NCBI RefSeq assembly: GCF_963924675.1
Contig: NC_089225.1
Location: 106,220,313 to 106,284,312, forward strand
Length of the DNA: 64,000 nt
Origin: Phocoena phocoena
Lineage: Eukaryota > Chordata > Mammalia > Artiodactyla > Phocoenidae
Reading direction: 5' to 3'
The position numbers and the translations under genes are program-made. Shown here piece by piece: positions 26,456 to 37,465 of this stretch; position 1 is the stretch's first letter, and each line of letters opens with the position of its first letter. The notes under the pieces were generated by a model that saw nothing but the letters and a program-made list of their open reading frames with translations, searched no databases and was not told the origin of the DNA.

Positions 26456-26698
26456 ATGGCAATTCTTTAAGAAAAAAAAGGAGAGGGAAAATGAATTCAA
26501 GGAGCGGAGGAAGAGGGGAAGGAGAAGGAGGGAGAGGAGGACTGTGTCCCCAAGAGACACACCAGAGCACAGGGGGGCAGAAGCAACGGGGTGCTCACCC
26601 CCAGAGACCAGGCGTGCAGCCCTGACCAGCACAGCAGGCCAGGGCCCTGGGGAGCCTGAGGGCGAGGCCCTGCCTCTCACTTCTTTACCCTTACTTAC

Positions 26699-26767
26699 CC
26701 TTTATGGGAATATTTCTGTGACAACTTGTTGTTGCACTTGAACAGACATCTTTTATCCTTTCCTTTT
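26699..26767 (-). CDS. SP110: SP110 coding exon 12: basic exon copy 3
   Basis: This 69-nt exon is phase 1 at both ends, with acceptor CTTTTTAG|AAAAG and donor AAGG|GTAAGT. It encodes KERIKDVCSSATTSCHRNI and PIK. It aligns with the human EKDICSSSKRRFQKNIHRR segment that directly precedes SAND. It is less basic than the human exon because the KRRFQK core reads TTSCHR. The intron on its upstream side shares an L1M-bearing block with that of the 31.9-kb exon. Confidence 0.82.
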
Positions 26768-27127
26768 CTAAAAAGAAAACAATTAATAGTTATTTATAAC
26801 TGGAAACATAGATTTACGAGCTTTATACGTCACTATCTCAAAGTAATTTTTTCTGTCTTTCTACCAGTTTGGAGAGCAAGAGAGACAGGAGTCCTTATGA
26901 AAGAAAAATTATAGCATTGACCAAAAAAAATATAGCAAGCTCCAGGTAATAGATGGGAAGGTTAAAAGTATTACAGAAGGCAAATTTTCACAAATTAATA
27001 TATATTAATATAACATATAACAATATAACATATATATATATACTTAATACAAATACTGGAAGTAAATAAAGGATGTAGCCTTATAAATATTACATAGAAA
27101 GGGCTTTTTAAGGCAGAAGTACAGGGC

Positions 27128-27344
27128 ATAAAGCAGTGATTCTCAATGATGGGTGATTTTGCCCTCAGAGGATATCTGGAAATGTCAGGAAATCTTTTTG
27201 CCAGACTGGGAGGTGGGCGCTACTGCCGTCTGATGGGTGGACGCCAGGGATGCTGCTGAACGTGTCACAATGCATAGCACAGCCTCTGCAACCAAGAATT
27301 AACTGGCCCCAAATAACAACAGTGCAAAAGTTGAGAAACTCTGA
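27128..27344 (+). mobile_element. MER20 hAT element
   Basis: It begins CAGTGATTCTCAATGATGGG and includes GATTTTGCCCTCAGAGGA and CCAGGGATGCTGCTGAACGT. It ends GTTGAGAAACTCTG, which is full MER20 order. Confidence 0.92.
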
Positions 27345-27390
27345 CATAAACCATACTGGAAAAAATAAATTGATGTGCCTAAGACTCTCA

Positions 27391-27520
27391 GGAATTCCCT
27401 GGCGGTCCAGTGGTTAGGACTCCACGCTTTCACTGCCATGGGCCCAGGTTCAATCTCTGGTCCGGGAACTAAGATCCCACAAGCCGCACAGCATGGCCAA
27501 AAAAACCCAAAAACCAAACC
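27391..27520 (+). mobile_element. Older short tRNA-derived SINE
   Basis: The head is GGAATTCCCTGGCGGTCCAG, then GTCCGGGAACTAAGATCCCA and an A-rich tail. Confidence 0.9.
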
Positions 27521-27789
27521 AAACCAAAAAAAATTGAAACCCTCCACAGCCAAAAACTTCTCAAGGAAAAGGCAAAAACAAAATAAGAAAATTGCAGCAA
27601 TAAGGGGTTAATCTCCCAAATTGATTAAACAACAAAAAAAGAAGAGTCATGTATAAAAATAGACAAATATGCATAGGGGACCTTCAAAAGAAAACATTCT
27701 GAAGAAAAATTTGTTTATAAAACAGGCATCTTAGTAAATACAGGCTAGATAATGCTGTAGTCATTTATGATCCTCCTAAATCTCAGTGG

Positions 27790-28385
27790 TTTATTATAGG
27801 TGTCGGCAAACTACGGCCCAAGGGCCAAGTCAGCCCAATGCCTATTTTTTTCTTTTTTAATAAATTTATTTATTATTTATTTTTGGCTGCTTTGGGTCTT
27901 TGTTGCTGTGTGTGGGCTTCCTCTGGTTGCGGTGAGCAGGGGCTACTCTTCGTTGCGGTGCGCGGGCTTCTCATTGTGGTGGCTTCTCTTGCTGTGGAGC
28001 ACGGGCTCTAGGCGTGCGGGCTTCAGTAGTTGAGGCACGTGGGCTCAGTAGTTGTGGCTCGCGGGCTCTAGAACGCAAGCTCAGTAGTTGGGGCGCACGG
28101 ACTTAGCTGCTCCGCGGCATGTGGGATCTTCCCAGGCCAGGGCTCAAACCCGTGTCCCCTGCATTGGCAGGCGGATTCTTAAACACTGCGCCACCGGGGG
28201 GTCCCCAATGCCTGTTTTGGTATTAACATTTTATTAGAGCACAGCCAGGCCCACTTGTTTATATTTTTGTCTCTGCTGCTTTCACGCTACAATGGCAGCG
28301 TTGAATAGTTGCAGTAGGGACTTTATGGCCAGCAAAGCCTAAATCATTCACTCTCTGGCCCTTTTTAGAAAAAGTTCTTCAAGCT
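27790..28385 (-). mobile_element. hAT-like DNA element (GTCGGCAAACT end) split by a CHR-1 SINE
   Basis: The left part has GTCGGCAAACTACGGCCCA. The right part has AGCACAGCCAGGCCCACTTG, TTTCACGCTACAATGGCAGC and ends CTGGCCC...AAAAAGTTCTTC, a familiar mammalian MER1-type element. A long SINE (27,845-28,206, minus) interrupts it, with CCAATGCCT duplicated at both sides. Confidence 0.8.
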
Positions 28386-28432
28386 TTGGCTTGGAAGTAG
28401 CCCTCTCACTTCCACCCACATTTCTCTGGCCA

Positions 28433-29486
28433 AGTCACGAAGCCATTCCTGAGTCCACGGGGCAGGGGTGTGTGACCTTCTGAGATGCTGGTGAAGCCAT
28501 TCCTGAGTCACGAAGCCATTCCTGAGTCCACAGGGCAGGGGTGTGTGACCTTCTGAGATGCTGGTGAAGCCATTCCTGAGTCACGAAGCCATTCCTGAGT
28601 CCACAGGGCAGGGGTGTGTGACCTGAGATGCTGGTGAAGCCATTCCTGAGTCACGAAGCCATTCCTGAGTCCACAGGGCAGGGGTGTGTGACCTTCTGAG
28701 ATGCTGGTGAAGCCATTCCTGAGTCACGAAGCCATTCCTGAGTCCACAGGGCAGGGGTGTGTGACCTTCTGAGATGCTGGTGAAGCCATTCCTGAGTCAC
28801 GAAGCCATTCCTGAGTCCACAGGGCAGGGGTGTGTGACCTTCTGAGATGCTGGTGAAGCCATTCCTGAGTCACGAAGCCATTCCTGAGTCCACGGGGCAG
28901 GGGTGTGTGACCTGAGATGCTGGTGAAGCCATTCCTGAGTCACGAAGCCATTCCTGAGTCCACAGGGCAGGGGTGTGTGACCTTCTGAGATGCTGGTGAA
29001 GCCATTCCTGAGTCACGAAGCCATTCCTGAGTCCACGGGGCAGGGGTGTGTGACCTGAGATGCTGGTGAAGCCATTCCTGAGTCACGAAGCCATTCCTGA
29101 GTCCACAGGGCAGGGGTGTGTGGCCTGAGATGCTGGTGAAGCCATTCCTGAGTCACGAAGCCATTCCTGAGTTCACAGGGCAGGGGTGTGTGACCTTCTG
29201 AGATGCTGGTGAAGCCATTCCTGAGTCACGAAGCCATTCCTGAGTCCACGGGGCAGGGGTGTGTGACCTTCTGAGATGCTGGTGAAGCCATTCCTGAGTC
29301 ACGAAGCCATTCCTGAGTCCACAGGGCAGGGGTGTGTGACCTTCTGAGATGCTGGTGAAGCCACTCCTGAGTCACGAAGCCATTCCTGAGTCCACAGGGC
29401 AGGGGTGTGTGACCTTCTGAGATGCTGGTGAAGCCACTCCTGAGTCCACGGGGCAGGGGTGTGTGACCTGAGATGCTGGTGAGCAG
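28433..29486. repeat. VNTR, 73/70-bp unit, about 14-15 copies
   Basis: The core CACGAAGCCATTCCTGAGT, then the CCACRGGGCAGGGGTGTGTG block and GAGATGCTGGTGA, repeats with period 73 bp or, in copies lacking TTC after GACC, 70 bp. Each unit itself contains two GAAGCCATTCCTGAGT half-repeats. It lies in SP110 intron 11, about 0.8 kb downstream (in transcription) of exon 11. The period is not a multiple of three, so minus-strand open frames across it are artefacts. Confidence 0.97.
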
Positions 29487-29564
29487 TACTGTGAACCTTC
29501 CCAAGCGTATTTAACCACTCACAGAGCACAAAGAGATTCCAAGGAAAACACTGGCGGACTAACA

Positions 29565-29960
29565 TCCTTGGCCTTTATGTTCGACAAACAGAAAAGTCTT
29601 GTTATTTCTGGTGTTCGTGAAGATGTAGGGAAGAGGGTGTCCACACCGCATTCATGGGAGTCTAAACTGGCAACAATTTGATCATCAGTATGGGATTAGT
29701 TTATTTTATTAGTTTAGTTTAGTTTAGTTTTTGGCCTTGACGCTTGTGGGATTTTATTTCCCCAACCAGGGACTGAACCCAGGCCCTCTGGAGTGAGAGC
29801 ACAGAGTCGGACCGCCAGGGAATTCCCAGTATGGGATAATTTTAAATATGCAGACCCACTGACCAATCTACTTCACTTCCAGAAATAAACCATTAAGAAA
29901 TAAAACAGAGAATGTGTCCACTTCGAAGTCTGATGCCACTCCCGTCACTGGATCGGCCCG
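29565..29960 (+). mobile_element. L1M fragment split by a short SINE
   Basis: Old L1-type text flanks a reverse-oriented SINE (29,697-29,827). AGTATGGGAT is duplicated at 29,687-29,696 and 29,828-29,837. Confidence 0.7.
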
Positions 29961-30272
29961 AATCAGAGAGGAGCCCCCAGACGCTGTGGAGCAGAGGTGG
30001 CTCTGCTGATAGAAATGTAAACAGTAGACCCAGGGGAGTGGGGATGGGGTTCTGCAGGGCACAGCTGAGGCGACCTGCACCCTGAGAACACGGTTACCTC
30101 TCCCAACAGCCACCCCCAGACCAAGAGACTCTTGCTCTGTCCTCACGCCCGTTCGCCTGCCCCCTCCCTCCTTCTATTAGTAACTTTATGCATCTGTGTC
30201 ACCCTGTGCCTGCTCCACGGGAGCCCCTCCCACACGGAGCATCCAGGTGACAAATTCCATCGCCAGCCTTAC

Positions 30273-30422
30273 CCTCTGGTGCAGGCTTTGGGGCACGTTC
30301 AGCCCTTGCTTTCTGGGCCCGTGTCATGACCTTCGATCTTCTGGTTGAGTCGTCCTTCCTTTCAGCCACCTGCTCCACCACTTGGAGCATCTCTTGGGTT
30401 CTGCGTCCAGGTGAGGCTGACC
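30273..30422 (-). CDS. SP110: SP110 coding exon 11: 150-nt module copy 2
   Basis: This 150-nt exon is phase 1 at both ends, with acceptor GGCCCAG|GGTCAG and donor CAGAGG|GTAAGG. It encodes SASPG at the start, LQVVEQVAERKDDST in the middle and RAQKARAERA towards the end. It matches the second human module (AASPGHGIQ, LQVVDKV, RKDDST). Same length, donor and flanking intron text as the 37.3-kb exon show a genomic duplication. Confidence 0.91.
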
Positions 30423-31921
30423 CTGGGCCAAAGAGCGATTTGTGAAGAGTTTTCATTGGGGTCCCAGTGGCCCTCCCCCTCCCGAAGCTTCTCGCACTCC
30501 CAGTTCCCTCACTTTGAGATCTCTGTACCCACTGCCTCACTTTTATCGTGCTATTTCTCCATAATTACTCCTCTCTTCTCTTGTGGGTATCTTTCTTTCT
30601 CCCCCAAACTCCTGTTTCTCTTTTCCCCCTTCAACTTCTCTTTCTGACTATTAATTACATGTGTATCAATGAGAATCTAAGGTCCATGAGGGCAGGGAAT
30701 TTTCTGTTTTGCTCACTGCTGAGTCCTCAGAACTTAGGACATGTGCCAGTACACCCCTCAACTCAATTCACCTCTGTGGAATGAATGTGTAACAGGCAGC
30801 ATATTTTAGAAAATATTCAAATTATGTATTTTTCACCCTTATACATTGTAATGTCCAGGGTTCCCTAATTATTAAATCAATAAATTTCAGGGAAGGGGCA
30901 GATGCTGGCTAGATCTGAGAAGAAACTGCTCAGCTGAGGCCGTTTTGGAGATGTTACACTAAATCTTGAAACACAAATTTGATGAGAGTGAAAGAGATTT
31001 CGTTGTTTCAAAAATTACCTTTATATACCCACAGGAGAAGCTTAGAGGTCTGAGTGTCAAGTTTTCCTAGAAGTCGTTGGTGGAGAGAACTCAGCATATG
31101 ACAAGGAGACAGTGGCGCTGGGGACTGACAGAAAGTGACAAGAGGAGGAGAAGGGCGACCAAGGAGGTCCTAGCCCCCACCCAGGTCAAACCCCAAGATT
31201 GAGGGGTGTTGGAAACAAACAGAAAAATTCGGGGAATGTCCAAAGCAGTGGAACACATGTCATGATTCATGTTTGGGGGCTGACAGGAGATTCCCTCTCA
31301 GGGTGCTGCATTCAAGGTCTGGAAATCCAAGGGAATCCCCACCAACTGGCACACCTTGAACTAAAGCAAAAAGAAGGAGAAAGGAGAGGGGAAGGGGAAG
31401 AGGAAGAGAATGCAGAGGAGAAGGAGAAAAGGTGATGAGCACAGAACGGAATAAAGCAGAGGATCCAGAAAAATGCAGAGCTCCGTACATTTCTGCTTTT
31501 ATACTGCAAATAACACGATTTTCCTGCATGGAGCCCATGCACGCTAAGCATCGCTTCAGGTGGTTTTGAACGCTCAGTGACAACAAATCTAACTGCAGTT
31601 TGGGATTGGGAGTCTGAATCCTGCCTGCACATTCAGGTTTGCTTTGTCTATTCTTCCTGGCTCTGAACTGGACACAGTCCTAATCTCAAAATTGACTGAT
31701 GCGTTCTGCCCACCTCCACCCCATTCCTTCCCAATGATAAGAGAAAAGAAACCTGTTGGAATCAACATGGTTCTCCTTTTGTGAGGAGGGGCCTTTGATG
31801 GGATGACCTAGGGGTCGAGATGGGGCTGGCTGTGCTCTAGTGACACCCGGGTGGCCGTGTGGCTGGAGAGAAGGACCCTGATGAACATTAAGGGAATGAC
31901 GACTTCACCCTTCTTGCTTAC

Positions 31922-31987
31922 CTCTTGGGAGACTTTTTTTCTGTCTTTTTTTTGAACTTGACCAGCTATGTATTTTTCTCTTCCTTC
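31922..31987 (-). CDS. SP110: SP110 coding exon 10: basic exon copy 2
   Basis: This 66-nt exon is phase 1 at both ends, with acceptor TGTTTTAG|GAAGG and donor AGAG|GTAAGC. It encodes RKRKIHSWSSSKKRQKKSL and PR. It is a paralogue of the exon at 39.1 kb, one codon shorter. It lies between the acidic exon and the second 150-nt module, where the human protein as I remember it has no basic exon. It may therefore be lineage-retained or alternatively spliced. Confidence 0.72.
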
Positions 31988-32199
31988 CTAAAACAGAAAA
32001 GAAAATCATCTCTTATGGCTATATATATTGATCTACAAGCTTGAAATGTCAATACGTTTTAAGTAAAAATTTTTTCTATCTTCCTGTCACTTTGGGGAGG
32101 CAAGAAAACCAGGAGACCTATGTGAAGAAAGTACTCGGAAATGAAAAAGGATTGAATAAAGAAGTAATAGAGATATACTAAATTTTTAACATTAAAATA

Positions 32200-33110
32200 T
32201 ATCATTTTCTAATTAATAACCAGTTTTTTCAAGACTAGAAGAAAATATATAGAGAGATTGTTATAAGCCGTAGATATAAAAGATCTTCTTAGCCAAAGAA
32301 GGAAGGTCCTTAGCCAAGGACCCAAATTGTAAAGGCAAAAGATGAACAAATTTGACTGCTTAAAAAATTTAAATGCCCATACTTCAAAAATCATCTACAC
32401 AATGTTAAAACAAAAAACGGGAAAATTGCAATATATGTAACCTTAGGGGGTTACTGTCCTTAATAGATGAAGCAAAAGATGAATAGTACGCTAGGAAAGT
32501 GGGCAAAAAGCATAAATCGGAAGTGCTAAAAGAGGAAATACAAATGACACATTTATTTTAAAAATGTCTTGTTTTAAAAGTTTTTTTTGATGTGGACCAT
32601 TTTTTTAACATCTTTGTTCAATATGTTACAATATTGCTTCTGTTTTACGTTTTAGGGTTTTTTTGGCCCCGAGGCATGTGGGATCTTAGCTCCCCGACAA
32701 GGGATCGAACCTGCACCCCCTGCACTGGAAAGCGAAGTCTTAACCACTGGACTGCCAGGGACGTCCCTAAAAAGCATCTTTAGATCACCAATAATCCCCT
32801 GAAAATGCATTGTTTAGTTTTAATTATATCCAAACTTTTAAAAAGTTTTATCATGTCTGGGTTGATGAGGATGTAGTTAATGAACACTCGTGTGTTATTA
32901 AAGGAAATGCAAACAAATACATTTTCTGGAGAACAGTTTGGTAACAAATATGAAATTTAAGATATATAGACCCTAACCAAGTAATCTCGCATTTAGAAAT
33001 TAATCCTGAGTAAATTATTGGACAAGTGTGCAAAGATACCAACACACACAATATGATTTCTATTTTCAGATAACAATTGGATACAGCCTAACTTACTACC
33101 AATAGGTTAT
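32200..33110 (+). mobile_element. L1M fragment with inserted short SINE
   Basis: Old L1 ORF2/3'UTR-like text, such as GATGAGGATGTAGTTAATGA and CTGGAGAACAGTTTGGTAAC, surrounds a reverse SINE at 32,660-32,767. It lies in SP110 intron 9. Confidence 0.7.
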
Positions 33111-33799
33111 TATTGAAACCAATTGTTAATCACACAATAACGAAAGAGGTGTTTAAAAGTGTTTCTAGGATGAGCATGTATATATATACATAAAGAATGC
33201 ATACATATAAAGAATACATATATATGAGAATGTATGTGTTTTTGTAAGGTATAAAAATAAGGTTGGGGAAGGAGATTAAATAGGTATTTAAATTCCTGAT
33301 TAATAACTTTCTGTACTGTTTGCAGATTTTATGAGGAACATTGTATCGGGCAGGGCAGGAGAGACTATGTTGCAGTGCAAGCAAAACCAAATCTTGGTGG
33401 CTTAACATACAACAGTGTATTTCTCTGTCATGCAGAGTTCTCTGCAGGACGCGGACGGGGTCTCCGGGGCAGCTGTCCGCTATGAGTGGTGCTGAGATCC
33501 ACACTGCCTGGCCTTTTGAGACCTCTCTCTTCCACACACTTCTACAATCAGGGGAAGAAAGTGTGAAGAGCTAAGCAGTATCTCGTGTGTTTTGACTCAG
33601 GAATGACACCCATCTCACCAGCTCCTTGGTCAGAACTAGTATCATGGCCCTGTCTCCTGCGAGGAGCTGGGAAATGCAGCTTTCCAAGTGTCTGGGAAGA
33701 GGGGAGGAGAACCGGAAATAGTGGAGAGCGGTAGTACCGCCCACCACACAGTGTGCAGGGCTGGTTGTTCCTTTCTTTCCTTTTCCTTAGTAGTAAAGC

Positions 33800-34195
33800 T
33801 GCTGATTTCAAGCTGGATACTTGTCCTTCTAAAATAAAGACTGCATTACCCAGCCTCCTTGGCAGTCAGGTGAGACCATGTAACTAGTCCTGGCAATGAA
33901 ATGGTAACAATTACTAAATGCGACGTACAGATAGTGTCTTTCGGGAGAGGAGGCATGCCTCTCCTTGACCTTGCCTCTTTCCTTTGGATAGAAGGCACAC
34001 TTGCTGGCTGGACCCCAGGGAAGGAGATGCTGCATATGCTGAGGATGAGGGAGCAACAGCCAGAATGAGCTGCGTATGGCACGAGCCCTGACCACTACTT
34101 CTGTACGAGGCAGAACTAAGCTCTCTAATGTCAGCCACTATATTTGGGGGCACGATGCGGTTTTCTGTCACACACAGCAAGCTAATTTCAAAGGC
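33800..34195 (+). mobile_element. Degenerate LTR-like remnant
   Basis: ATTACCCAGCCTCCTTGGCA, CATGTAACTAGTCCTGGCAA and an end CCACTATATTTGGGGGCACG...CAGCAAGCTAATTT resemble mammalian ERV/MaLR LTR text. The family is not assigned. Confidence 0.5.
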
Positions 34196-34355
34196 TACAG
34201 CATATTGCTTTTATAGTAGGAAAACATTTCTATGTTGAAAAAAGCACACATCTTTTTCTGGCTTAGATGTCTTTTGTAGCCCGAAGGGCATAAAAACCAG
34301 TAAAAATAATATCAAACCCGCCCTAATAGAGACCAGATAAGTTCTTTACACTTAC

Positions 34356-34409
34356 GTTTTTCCCCAGGAGATTCCTCCAAAGGCAGTTTGCTTCCCTTAT
34401 CCATGGGAT
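34356..34409 (-). CDS. SP110: SP110 candidate coding exon 9 (54 nt)
   Basis: This 54-nt open block is phase 1 at both ends, with acceptor CTTCTAG|ATCCC and a consensus donor AAAC|GTAAGT. It would encode DPMDKGSKLPLEESPGEK between the acidic exon at 35.5 kb and the basic exon at 31.9 kb. I recall no counterpart in human SP110. Both splice sites and phase fit, so it may be an included or alternative cassette. If skipped, the frame is unaffected. Confidence 0.55.
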
Positions 34410-35471
34410 CTAGAAGGTTTGAGAAAGAAAGTGATTTTTAAATAAGCAATCTTTATGTTTTGTGACCACATTCATTTCAGACAATACTGAGTTGGTAAAG
34501 CTTTGACAGTATTATTTCTATCCCTTTCATTATAAAGGAGGATGATGGTTCCTGAAGAGGGTTCTAGGGACCAAGATGCTAGTCCTGTGCCAGCCAGCCT
34601 TTATCCACAGGATCTTGGGAAAACCCATTAATCCTTTGCATCTCAAATTTGAATAAATCATTCAACTTTCTCCAAAGGTGGTTGTGAAAATAAAATATAT
34701 TATTCAGGATAAAATTAGAAATATACATTGTATGAGTCAGTGTAATGCAGGAAAAACTTGTTAACAATGATAGTTTGTATTTTAATACGGTCAAATGTAA
34801 TTCATTCTTTCCGACAATAATTAGATATTTGTCATTTGAAAGTCACATTTGTTGTGTGGGAGTTCTGTGAAGATGTGACACAGTGACTAAATTACCAGCA
34901 AACAGAAGAATGCTCTGCTTTTTTTTTCCCTCCGAGGATAACAGTAACAATGTGAGTAACAGTGGCCATGGTGAGGGGTGAATTAACGTGCACCATTTTT
35001 CCAGCGTATGCCCACAACAACGTCAGATGCTCGTGCTGTCATAGTATTACATTTGTGTTTATGATGAGCTGTTCTCATCTCAATTTTCACAGAAAGGTCA
35101 TGTGAGAAACATGGAGATTGGGATCTTAGGAAAAACCTGGATGGCTTGGCACTGCAATAAAGTACCATGAATATACTTAGAGCATGAATACTTGGCAGTG
35201 GTAAGTTGCCCCAAAATTGGTTCTTGGGGGTGAAAAAAACTTACTCTTTTTATGTAAAAAGCACAAATAAATATATCCAGTACAGAAATGGATATACAAT
35301 ATACTTGTGGGATTGAAATATCCTGGGGGGTAGGGTTTATGATTAGAAAAAAAAATCTAAATGGGCAGTGATAATGAAAAAATGGTTGAGAAACTCTGAC
35401 TCAGAGTAAAACAGCTCTAAGTTTGGGCTCTTGATGCCCATACTGAGAGACTTGCAATCCCTCACCTTTAC

Positions 35472-35552
35472 CATGGGTGAGTCTTGGTGGTGTGCTGGGT
35501 GGCTCCTGGGGTCTCTTTCCTTCATCCATCTCTGAAGTGTCATCACTGACCT
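35472..35552 (-). CDS. SP110: SP110 coding exon 8: acidic repeat exon
   Basis: This 81-nt exon is phase 1 at both ends, with acceptor TTTTTTCAG|AGGTC and donor CATG|GTAAAG. It encodes SDDTSEMDEGKRPQEPPSTP and ends PRLTHG, matching the human DGTSEMNEGKRSQKTPSTP segment. It sits between the two 150-nt modules, as in the human protein. Confidence 0.9.
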
Positions 35553-35829
35553 CTGAAAAAAGAAACAACATTCACCTTATATCTCAGTAAATGCCCTCTA
35601 GAAAGTCCACGCGGAATCTCCCAGAGACCCAGGAAGGACCTTGCACACTCTGGAGCTGAAGGCTGGAGGTTCCAGTCCTGATGAGACCCTGCGACTACCT
35701 CCTGAGAATAATTCTACCGCTGGTCCTGTCTGCCACTCAGGGGAGGAGCAGAGCAAGGCTGGTCAGCAGTGGTTCCTCCACTAATGGAATGTCCAGTGGG
35801 GGGCAGTCATCTGAGCCCCTGGAGCAGAG

Positions 35830-37250
35830 GTTTTGAGGAGCCCCGGCAATACTTTCGGGAGACCTTCAAGGTCAGAATTGTTTTTATACTTAGATGTTCT
35901 TTGCCTTTTTTCGCTGTGTTGACTTTTGCACAGATGAAGCAACAGCCACGGCAGGTGAAAATTCTGGTGCCTCAGGACAAATCAAAGCGATGTCCCCAAA
36001 CCTTAGAAGGTAGCATGGCATTCTTCACTACCACTTACTCAACATGGAAAAAAAAAGCCAGTTTCATGTAAGAATGTTCTTGATGAAACAGTTAAAATTA
36101 TTAATTTAATTAAATTTCTACCCTTAAGGACACATCTTTTTAATAGCATATGTAAAAAACTGGGTAGAACATGTAAAGCAGTTTGCTGCATCTTGAAGTA
36201 CCATGTTGTCTCCAGACTAATACTCAAGTGATTGTTTGAGTTGCAAGCTCACTGTAAAATTAAGTGAACCAAAATGTTCTAATTGTTTATGATATTATAA
36301 AATCAGGAGTAGAAGATCCACTCAAAACACAAGATAGCATAAGACATTTTATTACAACAGAGTATATGGTCTCAGACTCTATGTTACAACTAACCTTTGA
36401 GAAACTAGCCCTTGTTGAGTTTTGGTGTAGTATCAAAAGTGAATATCCACAGATATCTCAAAAGACTGTTAAAATACTCCATCTTTTGCAGCTACAGATC
36501 TGTGTGAGGCTGGATTTTCTTCCTATGCTTCAACCAAAGCAACAAATCACGATTGACTGAATACAGAAGCAGGGATAAGAGCCCAGCTGTCCTTGATGGT
36601 GGAGGTGGGGGGAGCAGGGAATAGGTAAAGGAGATTAAGAGGTATTGGGCTGGCCAAAAAGTTTGTTTGGGTTTCCTGTAAGATGTTAAGGAAATACCTG
36701 AACAAACTTTTTGGCCAACCCCAAACAAACCTCCAGTTATAAAATAAATAAGCTATGGGGATATAATATCCAGCATAAGAAATAAGGTCAATAATATTGT
36801 AATAACTTTGTATGGGGACAGATTCTTCCTACACTTATTATGGTGATCATTTCACGGTGTATGCAAATGTCAAACCACTATACAGTGTACCTGAAATTAA
36901 CATAATACTGTACAACAAACATATTTCAGTTAAGAAAAAAATTTCAAAAGAACCTTTAAAAATAGAAAGCAATTGTTAACAAGATATAGATTGATGCTAT
37001 TAAGAATGTTCCCTCTCAGCTTTCAATATAATACAATGAAGATACATACAAAAATATTAAGAAAGCACATGGAAAAGATAGTGAAAAAAAAATTTTTTTT
37101 TTTAAGAATCCAGCCATCTTTGATAAAGGTAGACATTAAAGAGATTTGCAAAAATGTACAATGATACCACTCACCTAATTTTTTTATTTGAAAAATATAT
37201 TTATTTTTCATAAAAATATGTTATTTATGGTAATAGGTAATTGATTTATT
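35830..37250 (+). mobile_element. hAT (Charlie-like) transposon remnant with transposase tail, interrupted
   Basis: A plus-strand frame at 36,264-36,590 resembles the hAT transposase C-terminal dimerisation region. It has an EFW...SEYPQIS segment, then a frame-disturbed motif corresponding to the usual CE-GFS. After an L1 3'UTR insertion (about 36,590-37,105), element text resumes near 37,107 with GACATTAAAGAGATTTGCAA. The same text appears in the copy at 61.1-61.6 kb, so the two are one family. A mariner MITE sits inside the L1. Confidence 0.72.
36645..36724. mobile_element. Mariner-type MITE, palindromic
   Basis: This roughly 80-bp near-palindrome has the arms TTGGGCTGGCCAAAAAGTTT and AACTTTTTGGCCAACCCC. 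It matches the short mariner MITEs known from cetartiodactyls. It is nested in the L1 3'UTR that interrupts the hAT element. Confidence 0.9.
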
Positions 37251-37315
37251 GTGGGCTGCAGGAGAGACCCTCCCACGCTGAGCATTCAGACGACAAATTC
37301 CATCACCAGCCTTAC

Positions 37316-37465
37316 CCTCTGGTGCAGGCGTTTGGGCACATTCTGTCCTTCTCTTTTTTGCTCTTGTCATGACCTTTGTGTTCCTGGTTGAGTCGTCCTC
37401 CCTGTGAGTCACCTGCTCCGCCATGTGGAGCGTCGTTTGGATTCCATGCCCAGGTAAGGCTGCCC
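37316..37465 (-). CDS. SP110: SP110 coding exon 7: 150-nt module copy 1
   Basis: This 150-nt exon is phase 1 at both ends, with acceptor GGCCAG|GGGCAG and donor CAGAGG|GTAAGG. It encodes a hydrophilic segment with GHGIQ near the start, DDSTRNTKVMTRA in the middle and RTECA near the end. It aligns with the GHGIQKKL...KKDDST...ARTECA segment of human SP110. A paralogous 150-nt exon with matching flanking intron is at 30.3 kb. Confidence 0.91.

Noticed and set aside
28433..29486. CRISPR array
   Set aside because: Units are directly tandem without unique spacers, in a mammalian intron. It is a VNTR.
29226..29565. Minus-strand repeats translated as a repeat protein
   Set aside because: The 73/70-bp VNTR period is not a multiple of three and the frame drifts. 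It is non-coding.
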